Virus record (IMG/VR): IMGVR_UViG_3300033144_004750
Span: 1 to 26,108 of that record
From: a virus
Length of the DNA: 26,108 bases
Direction: 5' to 3' (one strand)
The notes under the pieces were generated by a model. The model worked only from the letters and a program-made list of their open reading frames with translations, searched no databases and was not told where the DNA came from. Position numbers and translations under genes: made by a program. Below are positions 1 through 7,919 of this stretch, piece by piece. Positions within the stretch are counted from its first letter, which is position 1. Every line of letters begins with the position of its first letter.

Positions 1-30
1 GTAAAATAAAATCGCGTAAATTATTAATTT

Positions 31-58
31 TTGGGGTGTGTAGGGACTTAACTATAAT
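31..58 (+). promoter_or_regulatory. Possible sigma70-type promoter for the packaging/head operon
   Basis: A perfect TATAAT -10 box (53-58) lies 16 bases after TTGGGG (31-36), which keeps only the TTG of a -35 box. It is about 45 bases upstream of the first gene. The flanking DNA also repeats a GGGGTGT motif (33-39 and 91-97) that could be a regulator site, but it is too short to interpret. Seen only as sequence matches; activity is inferred. Confidence 0.35.
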
Positions 59-104
59 TGTATTTATTGTCTGTATGCCTTGGTATTAAAGGGGTGTAGA
101 GATT

Positions 105-584
105 ATGGAGGCTAAAGTTGTTAGTCATGATTCTTGGCGAAGTTGGTCATTAAATCAGTTTTCAAAAGAGTTCGGAGTTGCTAGAGAGACGGTCGTAAAA
201 AGAATTAATGATTCTGGAATACTTTCAGGTATGGAAAAAGGTGGTTTTCCTGTTTACCGTGTTGGTGAAGTTGCGACGGCAATTTTAAAGCCTGAAGGTG
301 CTTATAGTTCAGCCGATGAAATTAAAACCCCTGCCGATAGGCGGTTATGGTGGGCTTCTGAAAAAGACAAATTAGCAGTTGAAAAAGAGGCAGGTTTGTT
401 AATTTCTGTTGAGGATTCTCGCGAGCAAATGGCAGATATTGCCAAAATGGGATTACAAATTTTAGAGACTTTACCTGATATTTTAGAGCGTGATTTTAAT
501 TTAGACCCTGAAATTGTTGAATCTGTTGAAAATAAAATTCATGAGCTTCGTGAGTCGTGGGCAGATAAATTAGAGGCTGATTGA
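105..584 (+). CDS. Terminase small subunit (Nu1-like, DUF1441 type)
   Basis: Encodes 159 aa that probably recognise the packaging site on phage DNA and hand it to the large terminase. Residues about 14-50 (WSLNQFSKEFGVARETVVKR...) read as a winged helix-turn-helix, as in the Nu1/DUF1441 family. The middle and end are charged helix that would mediate oligomerisation and contact with the large subunit. Length is typical for the family. It is the first gene of the operon, and its TGA stop overlaps the ATG of the GpA-type terminase by one base, which supports both the assignment and translational coupling. The call rests on domain style plus position, not on a search. Confidence 0.8.
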   Translation: MEAKVVSHDSWRSWSLNQFSKEFGVARETVVKRINDSGILSGMEKGGFPVYRVGEVATAILKPEGAYSSADEIKTPADRRLWWASEKDKLAVEKEAGLLISVEDSREQMADIAKMGLQILETLPDILERDFNLDPEIVESVENKIHELRESWADKLEAD

Positions 585-2656
585 TGTTAGCCTCTGGGAT
601 CCAGTTAAGAAAAGATATAGCGCGAATGGTTAGACCGCGTGAAAAAATAACGGTGGTTGAATCCGCTAGTCGATATGTAAAAGTTAGAACCCCCAATGGT
701 AGTGTCGCAAATTGGGAGGCAAAGTTAACGCCTTATATGGTGCAGCCGATGAACCTTCTAACCTCAAGGATTCATGAGGCTATTGTCTACGTTGGTTCTG
801 CTCAAGGTGGGAAAACTCAAGGTTTAGTTTTGGGCTGTTCTGCTCATCCGATTATTGTTGAGCCGTCAGACTTTATGATTATGCAAACTTCACGAGAAAC
901 GGCGCGAGATTTTGACATGCAAAGTGTCAAGCGCATGTTTCGCAATAGTCCACAGCTTAAAAAAGAAATAGCTAAAGGCAGTAAATCAGACAATACTTTT
1001 GATAAGGTGTTTAGGTCGGGAAATATTTTATTTCAAGCATGGCCTACGATTAATAAACTTTCTGGCAAGCCGCTAAAGTTTGTATTTTTAACGGATTTTG
1101 ATAGATTCCCTAAAAATATTGACGGTGAAGGTTCTGCCTTTTCATTAGCCATGAAACGCACCGCGACTTTTTTAAGCCGTGGAATGACGGTGGCAGAATC
1201 CTCACCTGGCTATGACATTACCGACCCAAACTATAAGCCAAAAAATAAACATGAATCACCCCCGTGCGGTGGTATTTTGTCGCTATTTAATATGGGTGAT
1301 ATGCGGCGGTATTATGTTAAATGTCCTAATTGCCATGAGTATTACATGCCGCCTTGTGATGAACGTGGCTTAGATTTTGCGCATAATCGTGATATTTTTG
1401 AAATAACTTTAACCGATATTACGCGAAAGGTTAGTTTTATTTGTACATCTAATGGTTGTTTGATTGACCCTATTAATAAAGTTGAAATGAATCGCACCGC
1501 GTTATGGGTCCCTCAAGGTTGCCATATTGAAAAAGGTGAGGTGATCGGTGAGCCTGTAAAATCTAAAATCGCGTCCTTTTGGCAGCCTGGTATCTTTGCG
1601 GCATACTCAAACATTGAAAGCATGGTACAAAAATACCTGAATGCTTGCCGTGAATTTGATTTAACAGGAGCAGAAGAAAATTTAAAAACCTGTATAAATG
1701 TTGATTTTGGTGCGCCTTATCTTCCGCGTCGCATGGTCTCGGATAAGAATGCAGACGATTATCAACAACGTGCAGAAAATTTACCACAGCGCCGAATTCC
1801 AGACGGGGTTTTATTTATTATCGCGGCGGTTGATGTTCAGTCATGGGGCTGGGTTGTACAGGTTACAGGCTTTGGGGTTAACTCTGAGCGTTGGGTAATT
1901 GATCGGTATAATATTGAAGTGTCAAAGCGTAAAGACCGTGGCGAATTGCTTAAGGCTAGTCCTGCTGCGTATGTTGAGGATTGGGATTTAATCACCGAAA
2001 AAGTAATTGGTTCTAGTTATCCGTTAGCAGATAATAGCGGCAGATTCATGAAAGTTTTATTAACAGTTTGTGATTCGGGTGGACAAAAAGGGGTGACTTC
2101 GAGAGCGTATGATTATTGGCGTAAATTGAGAAAATTACGACTTAATAATGCCTTTGCTTTAATTAAAGGGGAACGTCCTAAAGCCACTGCGAACAGACCA
2201 CTGGTGAGGCGTTCATTTCCTGAAAATACGGATAGAAGCAAAAGAACGGCGAATGCTCGTGGTGAAATTCCATTATTTATTTTAAATACTACTAAGTTAA
2301 AAGATGCTATTAGCAATGATTTAGCACGAACTAAAGTGGGACAGGGATTTATTCATTTTCCCGATTGGTTGAAACCGTCTTTTTATGATGAATTAATTGC
2401 AGAAACTCGCGGGATTGATGGGTGGGAAAATATTGGCAATCACCGTAATGAATCTTTTGATTTGTTGGGCTATGCTGATGCAGGGATTAGGATTAAATTA
2501 ATCATGACGCATGGTGTTATTTTAGATTGGGACAAGCCGCCAATTTGGGCGAGAGAGTGGGATGATAATTCTCTGATTAAGCAGGGGAACGAGACTGAGC
2601 AACAAGCAACTTCGCTTGATGAAACTGATACGCTTATTAGCGATTTATTTAGTTAG
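584..2656 (+). CDS. Terminase large subunit (lambda GpA family)
   Basis: Encodes 690 aa of the DNA-packaging motor and nuclease. The N-terminal ATPase shows a Walker A-like GSAQGGKT at residues 71-78, a Walker B FVFLTDFD at 166-173, and an SSPG coupling-type motif near 207. A zinc ribbon with C247, C250, C287 and C292 follows. The C-terminal nuclease (RNase H fold in this family) has candidate metal-binding acidic residues D417 (AAVDVQ), D497 (VCDSGG) and D626 (FDLLGYADAG). I chose the ATG at 584 because it overlaps the upstream TGA; an in-frame TTG one codon earlier is less likely. Length fits the family (about 640-700 aa), and the order TerS-TerL-gpW is lambda-like. Confidence 0.95.
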   Translation: MLASGIQLRKDIARMVRPREKITVVESASRYVKVRTPNGSVANWEAKLTPYMVQPMNLLTSRIHEAIVYVGSAQGGKTQGLVLGCSAHPIIVEPSDFMIMQTSRETARDFDMQSVKRMFRNSPQLKKEIAKGSKSDNTFDKVFRSGNILFQAWPTINKLSGKPLKFVFLTDFDRFPKNIDGEGSAFSLAMKRTATFLSRGMTVAESSPGYDITDPNYKPKNKHESPPCGGILSLFNMGDMRRYYVKCPNCHEYYMPPCDERGLDFAHNRDIFEITLTDITRKVSFICTSNGCLIDPINKVEMNRTALWVPQGCHIEKGEVIGEPVKSKIASFWQPGIFAAYSNIESMVQKYLNACREFDLTGAEENLKTCINVDFGAPYLPRRMVSDKNADDYQQRAENLPQRRIPDGVLFIIAAVDVQSWGWVVQVTGFGVNSERWVIDRYNIEVSKRKDRGELLKASPAAYVEDWDLITEKVIGSSYPLADNSGRFMKVLLTVCDSGGQKGVTSRAYDYWRKLRKLRLNNAFALIKGERPKATANRPLVRRSFPENTDRSKRTANARGEIPLFILNTTKLKDAISNDLARTKVGQGFIHFPDWLKPSFYDELIAETRGIDGWENIGNHRNESFDLLGYADAGIRIKLIMTHGVILDWDKPPIWAREWDDNSLIKQGNETEQQATSLDETDTLISDLFS

Positions 2657-2664
2657 GAAAATTT

Positions 2665-2889
2665 ATGGCTGATTTAGAAACGTTACAAACTCAATTAAGC
2701 GAGGCAGAAGCGGCTTATCATCTTTTGATGATGGGTAAAGCCACCACGCAGTTGCAGCTTAATGGCAGAATGGTTATTTATAAAGCAAGTGAGGCGGATA
2801 CTTTAAAGGCTTATATTGTGCAATTAGAGTCTAAAATTTCGGTATTAAACGGCGGCGCAACGAGTGCGCCGATTAGCTTTGGGATTTAA
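2665..2889 (+). CDS. W: Head-tail joining protein (gpW family)
   Basis: Encodes 74 aa, matching the size and organisation of lambda gpW: an N-terminal helix rich in E/A (LETLQTQLSEAEAAYHLLM), a short two-stranded turn around the NGRMVIYK segment, and a second helix ending in a small flexible tail. gpW seals the connector after DNA packaging and provides the surface for FII and the tail. It lies 8 bases after the large terminase, with GGAAAATTT upstream as a modest ribosome site, and one base before the portal start, which is the canonical lambda position. Confidence 0.85.
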   Translation: MADLETLQTQLSEAEAAYHLLMMGKATTQLQLNGRMVIYKASEADTLKAYIVQLESKISVLNGGATSAPISFGI

Positions 2890-2890
2890 T

Positions 2891-4450
2891 ATGGACGGCG
2901 CTGGATTAGTGGACGCTCAAGGCAATTTGTTTGCCGCCTCTGATAGTTATTATGATGCTGCAAGCTCAGAAGGTCGAGAGCTTGAGGACTGGAATCCCAT
3001 AAACGCTTCTGCTGACGCTGAACTATTAGGCGAGTTGGGAACAATTACCGCGCGTAGCCATGACTTAAGTAAAAATAATGGCGTTGCTTCTGGTTATATT
3101 CAAACTGTTAAAGATAATGTTATCGGAACAGAATTAAAGTTAGCCGCTAAACCTGATTACAAAGCCTTAGGACGGGATAAAGACTGGGCGGATGAGTTTG
3201 CTGAAAAGGTAGAGTCTTTATGGAGGCAGTGGGCGGCAACAACAGAATGTGATGCTGCGAGACAACAGACGTTTGGTAGTATGACCCGTCAAGTTTTAGG
3301 CGGCGGGTTGATTGATGGTGAAGCTTTGGTATTGCCTTTATGGATGCCTGAGAGAAAATTTAAAACTACCTTAATGATGGTTGACCCTGCCAGATTAAGC
3401 GACCCTTATACCAGCTTATCCGACGCTAATATCCAAGGCGGTATTGAGGTTAATGAATATGGTGAGCCGATTGCTTATCATATTCAAAAAAGACACCCTA
3501 ATGATATTTTCAGCTTAAGGGGTGATGGATGGGACAGAGTCCCTGCGCGTGGTTTAATGGACAGGCGGCGTGTTTTACATGTTTATGATAAACAGCGAGC
3601 AGGACAGAGGCGCGGCGTACCTTCTTTAGCGGCGGTCATGGGTGATTTTAAAATGTCTGGGAATTATCAGAAAGTTGAACTTAGAACCGCAATTGCTAAT
3701 TCTTTGGTTTCTGCTTTTATTGAATCCTCCATGTCGACTGAGGAAATGGCGCAGTTATTTAATGCAGATTGGACTAAGTATAGTGATGGTCGCAAGGCGT
3801 TTAAGTCACGACTACAAGGGGGCGAAATGCTTAAGATTCCGCCTGGTGATAAAGTCACCCCGTTTACACCTTCACGAGCAGGTGGTGCGTTTGCAGATTT
3901 CATGATGGGCATTGATACGCGTATTAGTGCAGGGCTTAATATTCCACGCGAATTATTGTTAAAAGATTTTACTAAAACTAGTTACTCCAGTGCAAGAGCG
4001 GCTTTTTTAGAAGCTTGGCGTTTTTTTAGAAGTCGTCGTAAATTTATAGCGGATGATTGGGCTAGCCCTGTTTACCATTTATTTTTAGAAGAGCTGGTAA
4101 ATGATGGACGGATTGAGGCTCCTGATTTTTACGAAAATAAAGCCGCGTATTGTGCTGCCGAATGGATTGGTGCAGGTCGTGGCTATGTTGATACGGTTAA
4201 AGAAGCTAAAGGTGCGCAGATGCGTATGGACATGGGTATTTCAACACAAGAGGATGAATGTGCTGAACAAGCTAAAGATTTTGAACAAGTGCAAGACCAG
4301 CGTGTACGCGAGTTAAAAATGGCATTGATTAAAACCAGAGCTGCGGATTTACCTGATGAAGCGGCGTATAGAATTTCTGGCTTTTCGCCTTTGGATAATG
4401 AAGATGTTAGTCAGCATTTTGGGAACGATGAAGCGCAACCGAACCCGTAA
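2891..4450 (+). CDS. Portal protein (lambda gpB family)
   Basis: Encodes 519 aa of the dodecameric portal at the unique capsid vertex through which DNA enters and leaves. Family-like features are an N-terminal region with the SHDLSKNNGVASGYIQTVKD segment, a central alpha/beta domain with VDPARLSDP, and the FTKTSYSSARAAFLEAWR helix typical of lambda-type portals. An in-frame GTG at 2864 would extend it into the gpW gene. The ATG at 2891, one base after the gpW stop, is preferred because the family usually begins here. The C-terminus is acidic and ends inside the next small ORF. Confidence 0.92.
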   Translation: MDGAGLVDAQGNLFAASDSYYDAASSEGRELEDWNPINASADAELLGELGTITARSHDLSKNNGVASGYIQTVKDNVIGTELKLAAKPDYKALGRDKDWADEFAEKVESLWRQWAATTECDAARQQTFGSMTRQVLGGGLIDGEALVLPLWMPERKFKTTLMMVDPARLSDPYTSLSDANIQGGIEVNEYGEPIAYHIQKRHPNDIFSLRGDGWDRVPARGLMDRRRVLHVYDKQRAGQRRGVPSLAAVMGDFKMSGNYQKVELRTAIANSLVSAFIESSMSTEEMAQLFNADWTKYSDGRKAFKSRLQGGEMLKIPPGDKVTPFTPSRAGGAFADFMMGIDTRISAGLNIPRELLLKDFTKTSYSSARAAFLEAWRFFRSRRKFIADDWASPVYHLFLEELVNDGRIEAPDFYENKAAYCAAEWIGAGRGYVDTVKEAKGAQMRMDMGISTQEDECAEQAKDFEQVQDQRVRELKMALIKTRAADLPDEAAYRISGFSPLDNEDVSQHFGNDEAQPNP

Positions 4451-4733
4451 AATAAAGCGTAAACGTATTGTTAGCCCTCACTTTTTAATATTTTTTAGTG
4501 ACATAGAGGTGGACTCTTTTAAAAAAATGCGCGGGTTTTGCTTTGAAACATTAAAGGAACGTCATGATAAAGTTTTTTTTAAACGCTTAGAGGTTATTTG
4601 TGGCGTTAGTTTTCCTGTTTTTACGGTAAAAAATATAGAAATTCACGGCTTTGATGTTTTGTGGTGGCAATATATCGGTAGGATTAGAGAAAGAAAACGA
4701 GATTTATACAAAAAACAGATTATTAATATTTAA
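4428..4733 (+). CDS. Small basic hypothetical protein after the portal
   Basis: Encodes about 101 aa starting MKRNRTRKIKRKR, a strongly basic N-terminus followed by an aromatic-rich body (FFSDIEVDSF, VLWWQYIGR). The ATG overlaps the last 23 bases of the portal gene in another frame. The stop lies just before a rho-independent terminator, so it reads as the last gene of the first transcription segment. I do not recognise a family. Lambda has no gene here. The basic tail could bind DNA or RNA, but that is inference. Gene status is supported by the open frame beyond the portal stop and the fit to the terminator; translation is not proven. Confidence 0.55.
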   Translation: MKRNRTRKIKRKRIVSPHFLIFFSDIEVDSFKKMRGFCFETLKERHDKVFFKRLEVICGVSFPVFTVKNIEIHGFDVLWWQYIGRIRERKRDLYKKQIINI

Positions 4734-4735
4734 TA

Positions 4736-4757
4736 AACCGCTTAAGGCGGTTTTTTT
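4736..4757 (+). terminator. Rho-independent terminator before the protease gene
   Basis: Stem AACCGC (4736-4741), loop TTAAG, stem GCGGTT (4747-4752) and a T run to 4757. It sits between the small basic gene and the protease gene. An almost identical copy lies before the capsid gene, suggesting a partial terminator that sets expression steps. Confidence 0.8.
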
Positions 4758-4775
4758 ATGCTCATGGGAAAAACA

Positions 4776-5996
4776 ATGGCGAAAAAAAACGCTATAAACT
4801 TAATTACAAACGGGGCAACGTGGGCGATTGATAAGCCCTCATTAGAAACGGTTATTTCAATAGCAAACCGTGAAAATGAAATAGAGGCTTTATTAAGTCA
4901 ACGTGCTGAACCATTAGATAATACTTATGCCGTGTCAATTCGTGGCGGGGTGGCAATTATGCCTATCACAGGCATATTAATGCCGCGAGCTAATCTATTC
5001 GCAGAAATTTCAGGCGCAGTATCGGTTGAAATGTTGGGCTTAGATTTGGGCGAATTAGAACGTAATGACGAAGTAACCGCCGTGGTTTTAAAAATTCATT
5101 CTCAAGGCGGTGCGACGACCTTAATTAATGAGTTTTCGCAGCAAATTAAGGATTTTAAAAAACCTATTGTTGCTTATGTTGAAGGCACGGCGGCAAGCGC
5201 GGCGTATTGGTTAGCCAGTGCAGCGGATAAGATTATCTTAGATGCGACTGCAATCGTGGGTAGTATTGGTGTGGTGGCGGCGTTTTCATCTAACAAGAAT
5301 AAAAAAGATATAAGCATTGTTTCATCACATGCCCCTGATAAGCGTCCTAACTTAGAAACCGATGCAGGACGTAGCATTATTCAAAAATTGGTTGATGATA
5401 CTGAGGCGGTTTTTATAGAAACGATTATGGCAAATAGAAACATGAGCCATGAACAAGTTATAAGTTTGCGTGGCGGCGTTTTGGTCGGTGCGAAAGCTAT
5501 TAATGCAGGGTTTGCCGATGAATTAGGTAGCCTTGAGTCAGTGATAAATACTTTAAAAATAACGGAGGATCCTATGGATTTAAAAACCTTAAAAGCCGAC
5601 CATTCAGCGGTTTATGATGAAGTCTTTGCTAAAGGGGCAGAGTCGGCTGGAGCTTTAAGTGATAGTCAAAAAATTGACGCTGAACTTGCTGCTACGCTTA
5701 TTGAGCGTGAACGCATTGGCGCAATTATTGGCAGTAATGATGCTAAAGGGCGTGAAACTCAAGCCCAACACATTGCTTTTAAAACCGATATGAGCGCGAA
5801 TCAGGCGGTTGAAATACTGAAAACTTCGCCCGCTATTCAGGCAAAATCAACAGGTAAAACGGCGTATGAATTGGCAATGGAGGCACAGGGTAATCCTGAT
5901 GTTTCTGCTGATGCTGACGGGTCGGGTGAGGAACCTGATTTAGCCGCACAAATTATTGCTAACGGTAAATCCGCTGGTGTTCCTTTTCACGCTTAA
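4776..5996 (+). CDS. S49-family capsid assembly protease with C-terminal scaffold (gpC-like)
   Basis: Encodes 406 aa. The N-terminal half is an S49 (SppA/ClpP-fold) protease that matures the procapsid: nucleophile Ser141 lies in GTAASAAYW, and Lys189 in the APDKRP stretch is the likely general base. The last 140 residues are a helical, Ala/Glu-rich scaffold domain equivalent to lambda Nu3. I prefer the ATG at 4776 because GGGAA lies at a good distance upstream. ATGs at 4758 and 4764 are in frame, but the first abuts the terminator T run. Order portal-protease-D-E is as in lambda. Confidence 0.9.
   Translation: MAKKNAINLITNGATWAIDKPSLETVISIANRENEIEALLSQRAEPLDNTYAVSIRGGVAIMPITGILMPRANLFAEISGAVSVEMLGLDLGELERNDEVTAVVLKIHSQGGATTLINEFSQQIKDFKKPIVAYVEGTAASAAYWLASAADKIILDATAIVGSIGVVAAFSSNKNKKDISIVSSHAPDKRPNLETDAGRSIIQKLVDDTEAVFIETIMANRNMSHEQVISLRGGVLVGAKAINAGFADELGSLESVINTLKITEDPMDLKTLKADHSAVYDEVFAKGAESAGALSDSQKIDAELAATLIERERIGAIIGSNDAKGRETQAQHIAFKTDMSANQAVEILKTSPAIQAKSTGKTAYELAMEAQGNPDVSADADGSGEEPDLAAQIIANGKSAGVPFHA
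5564..5576 (+). promoter_or_regulatory. Internal Shine-Dalgarno and start for the nested scaffold
   Basis: GGAGG (5564-5568) is followed after five bases by ATG (5574-5576), in frame with the protease gene and encoding its Met267. This is one of the strongest ribosome sites in the window and sits at the protease/scaffold domain boundary, as expected for a Nu3-like internal start. Confidence 0.75.
5574..5996 (+). CDS. Nested capsid scaffold protein (Nu3-like)
   Basis: An in-frame internal gene giving the last 140 residues of the protease ORF as a separate product. It begins MDLKTLKADHSAVYDEVF and is mostly predicted helix with many Ala, Glu and Lys. In lambda, Nu3 is made this way inside gene C, supplies most of the scaffold for capsid assembly, and is degraded by the protease during maturation. 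The strong upstream SD supports independent initiation. Seen: SD, ATG and domain boundary. Known: the lambda C/Nu3 arrangement. Inferred: that this copy is made separately and acts as scaffold. Confidence 0.75.
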   Translation: MDLKTLKADHSAVYDEVFAKGAESAGALSDSQKIDAELAATLIERERIGAIIGSNDAKGRETQAQHIAFKTDMSANQAVEILKTSPAIQAKSTGKTAYELAMEAQGNPDVSADADGSGEEPDLAAQIIANGKSAGVPFHA

Positions 5997-6019
5997 ATTA
6001 TTGGTAGGTTTTATTAATT

Positions 6020-6391
6020 ATGTCTGCACCAAGTTATTCAACCGAAAGTTATACTCCAGACCGTTTGCACGCAGGTGATTTTCCTATTCGTTCAGAAGAT
6101 GGCACTCTGATTACAGGGCAAAACTTAACCCGTGGCGCGGTGTTAGGAAAAATTACAGCCAGTGGGAAATTAAATTTAAGTTTATCAGCAGCGGGTGATG
6201 GTTCGGAAGTGCCTTATGCTATTTTATCAGAAGATATGGACGCAACCGCCGCTGATAAGCAAGTCATTGTTTATTTATCGGGTGATGTTAATCAAGATTC
6301 TCTTACGATTGGAGCGGGTCATACCGCCGCCTCGATTAAAGATGGTCTACGTGATAAAAGCATTTTTTTACGCGCGCCACAAACCGCGTAG
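6020..6391 (+). CDS. D: Head decoration protein (lambda gpD family)
   Basis: Encodes 123 aa, close to lambda gpD (110 aa). The family pattern is visible: a flexible N-terminus, then LITGQNLTRGAVLGKIT and later VPYAILSEDMDA and QVIVYLSGDVNQ, forming the beta-rich core that trimerises on the capsid and cements it against internal DNA pressure. A GGTAGG lies about 11 bases upstream of the start. It sits between the protease/scaffold gene and the capsid gene, as in lambda, and is followed by a terminator. Confidence 0.9.
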   Translation: MSAPSYSTESYTPDRLHAGDFPIRSEDGTLITGQNLTRGAVLGKITASGKLNLSLSAAGDGSEVPYAILSEDMDATAADKQVIVYLSGDVNQDSLTIGAGHTAASIKDGLRDKSIFLRAPQTA

Positions 6392-6416
6392 TTTTTTAAC
6401 CTTTTTTTTATTGCAT

Positions 6417-6440
6417 AAGCCGCTTAAACGCGGTTTTTTT
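6417..6440 (+). terminator. Rho-independent terminator before the capsid gene
   Basis: Stem AAGCCGC (6417-6423), loop TTAAAC without closing mismatches, stem GCGG followed by TTTTTTT to 6440. The last pairs use T-run bases, with one G-T wobble. It is nearly identical to the hairpin at 4736-4757, including the ATGCTC that follows both. Confidence 0.75.
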
Positions 6441-6460
6441 ATGCTCGGAGAATTTACATT

Positions 6461-7391
6461 ATGGCATTAGATATTTATTCGACGGCTACTTTAAACCGTG
6501 TTGTTCAGTCTTTGTTTCAAGCTCAAACTGGATTGTTGGGTTTGTTTTTTCCTTTAATTTCTCAGTCTACTAGTGAAGAAATTTATTTTGACGTGGAGGA
6601 TGGCAAGCGCAGAATTGCGCCATTTGTTTCTCCTTTACGCGGTGGGAATTGCAGGTGAAATGATTGGGGGAGCTTTAACCCCCGCCGCAAGAATGCAAGC
6701 TAATTTAGCCTCTGAATTATCAGACCAACTAAACATGTTAAAACGCCGTTTAGAGGTTATGGCTTCTGAGGCAATGCGAACGGGTAAGGTGACAGTTAAG
6801 GGTGATGGATACCCGACTGTTGTTGTTGATTTTGGACGTAATGCTGCGCACACTGTGACTTTAGGTGGTGGAGTCATGTGGACTGATACAGGCGTTTCAC
6901 CGCTTGATGATGTCGAGGATTGGTCTTTAACCATGCTTAAAAATAGCGGCGCAGTAGTGACCGATGTTGTTATGGATGTCAAAGCGATGCGGTTATTTAA
7001 AGCTGACCAGCGCGTTAAAGATACGATTAACACTGATTTTGGCGGCATGGATGAAATGAAGTTAGCTGCAATGGCTAAGCAAGGATTAAGTTATCAAGGT
7101 CGCGTTGATATGGTTCGGTATTGGGCGTATTCAGACTGGTATAACGACCCTGACACCGATGCAGTGACTGAAATGATTCCTGAATATACGGTTATTTTGG
7201 GCAGTGATCAAATGGACGGCACTCGCCATTTTGGGGCAATTAAAGATGAAAAGGCTGGCTATCAAGCTCTTGAGACTTTTTCTAAATCATGGACAGAAGA
7301 AGACCCTAGTCAGCGTTTGTTATTAATGCAATCTGCCCCATTAGTAGTGCCTTATCGTAAAGATGCTAGCTTTTGTGTGACGGTTGGTTAA
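6461..7391 (+). pseudogene. E: Major capsid protein (lambda gpE family), frameshifted and internally deleted
   Basis: The N-terminal part (frame of 6461, up to FVSPL near 6636) and the C-terminal part (a different frame, from about 6639, reading AVGIAGEMIGGALTPAARMQ to SAPLVVPYRKDASFCVTVG) are both clear gpE-type capsid sequence, but they are out of frame. The first frame stops at 6656-6658. Typical relatives carry about 35-40 residues between VSPL and the GE-IGG motif; here only about 5-6 codons are present. The missing piece is the usual segment with PAYVK. So about 30 codons, not a multiple of three bases, seem deleted. A CGGAG ribosome site precedes the ATG. Either a damaged prophage or an assembly error; a programmed shift is unlikely because sequence is missing. 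Confidence 0.85.
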
Positions 7392-7402
7392 ATTTTATAA
7401 AG

Positions 7403-7430
7403 AACGATAGCTTTTTTAGCTATCGTTTTT
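7403..7430 (+). terminator. Rho-independent terminator after the capsid gene
   Basis: Perfect 10-bp stem AACGATAGCT (7403-7412) and AGCTATCGTT (7418-7427) with a TTTTT loop, followed by a short T run. It lies 11 bases after the capsid stop, consistent with limiting read-through from the most highly expressed gene. Confidence 0.85.
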
Positions 7431-7448
7431 AATTTGGGGTTATTAATA

Positions 7449-7607
7449 ATGAAATTAAAAACATATTCGACCGTTATTTTTAAACAAAAAGACGGTGAAA
7501 AAAAAATGGTAATGGCTGGTGTACATGATTTTCCTGATGCAGTTGCTAAGGGTTTATTAGCACGTGGTAAAGCCGAAAAAATGACGGCTGAAAAAGCTAA
7601 GGCTTAA
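7449..7607 (+). CDS. Small protein after the capsid gene (gpFI position)
   Basis: Encodes 52 aa, MKLKTYSTVIFKQKDGE... ending in a Lys/Ala-rich GKAEKMTAEKAKA tail. It resembles the short capsid-adjacent proteins of many phages, which have a small beta core and a DAVAKGLLARGKAE-like ending. In lambda this slot is held by FI, which helps packaging, but homology to FI is not visible. It follows the capsid terminator directly and precedes another small gene by 12 bases. Real gene: likely; function: unknown. Confidence 0.65.
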   Translation: MKLKTYSTVIFKQKDGEKKMVMAGVHDFPDAVAKGLLARGKAEKMTAEKAKA

Positions 7608-7619
7608 GGATTAAAACGT

Positions 7620-7919
7620 ATGCAGATTTTATTAGATGACTCAACCGCCGCTGAACAATCCGCCCCTTTTTTACTGGATAGTCCTGATAAATTGCCCGTA
7701 GCGATTAAAGCAGGGGTTTTGATTGCAGGTGAAACGGTCACGCTTCAATATCAAAACGCTGAGGGTGATTATGTAGATTATTATGAGGATGGAAGTTTAA
7801 AACAGCTTTCAGAAACTAACTCTATTTTATCAGTGGTTCAAATTGGCTGGTATCGAATTAATAAAACCTCAACCCCCGCTGGCGTTTCGGTTGCGTTAAG
7901 TTCTGTGGTGAATTTGTAA
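7620..7919 (+). CDS. Hypothetical structural-region protein, 99 aa
   Basis: A predominantly beta protein by pattern, starting MQILLDDSTAAEQSAPFLLD and with alternating hydrophobic segments such as VAIKAGVLIAGETVTLQYQ. Small beta proteins of this look often occur beside fibre genes and may be virion accessories. AAGGA lies upstream at a suitable distance. The stop overlaps the next start (TAATG, 7917-7921), linking it to the fibre module rather than to the capsid genes. I do not recognise a named family. Confidence 0.7.
   Translation: MQILLDDSTAAEQSAPFLLDSPDKLPVAIKAGVLIAGETVTLQYQNAEGDYVDYYEDGSLKQLSETNSILSVVQIGWYRINKTSTPAGVSVALSSVVNL

Noticed and set aside
2864-2893. GTG start at 2864 for the portal gene
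   Set aside because: It would overlap the gpW gene by 26 bases; the ATG at 2891 directly after the gpW stop fits the family start better.
6573-7391. An apparently complete 272-aa protein starting with ATG at 6573
   Set aside because: Its first 22 residues are only the wrong-frame reading of the capsid N-terminal region; from about 6639 it is real capsid sequence. It is the 3' half of a broken gene.
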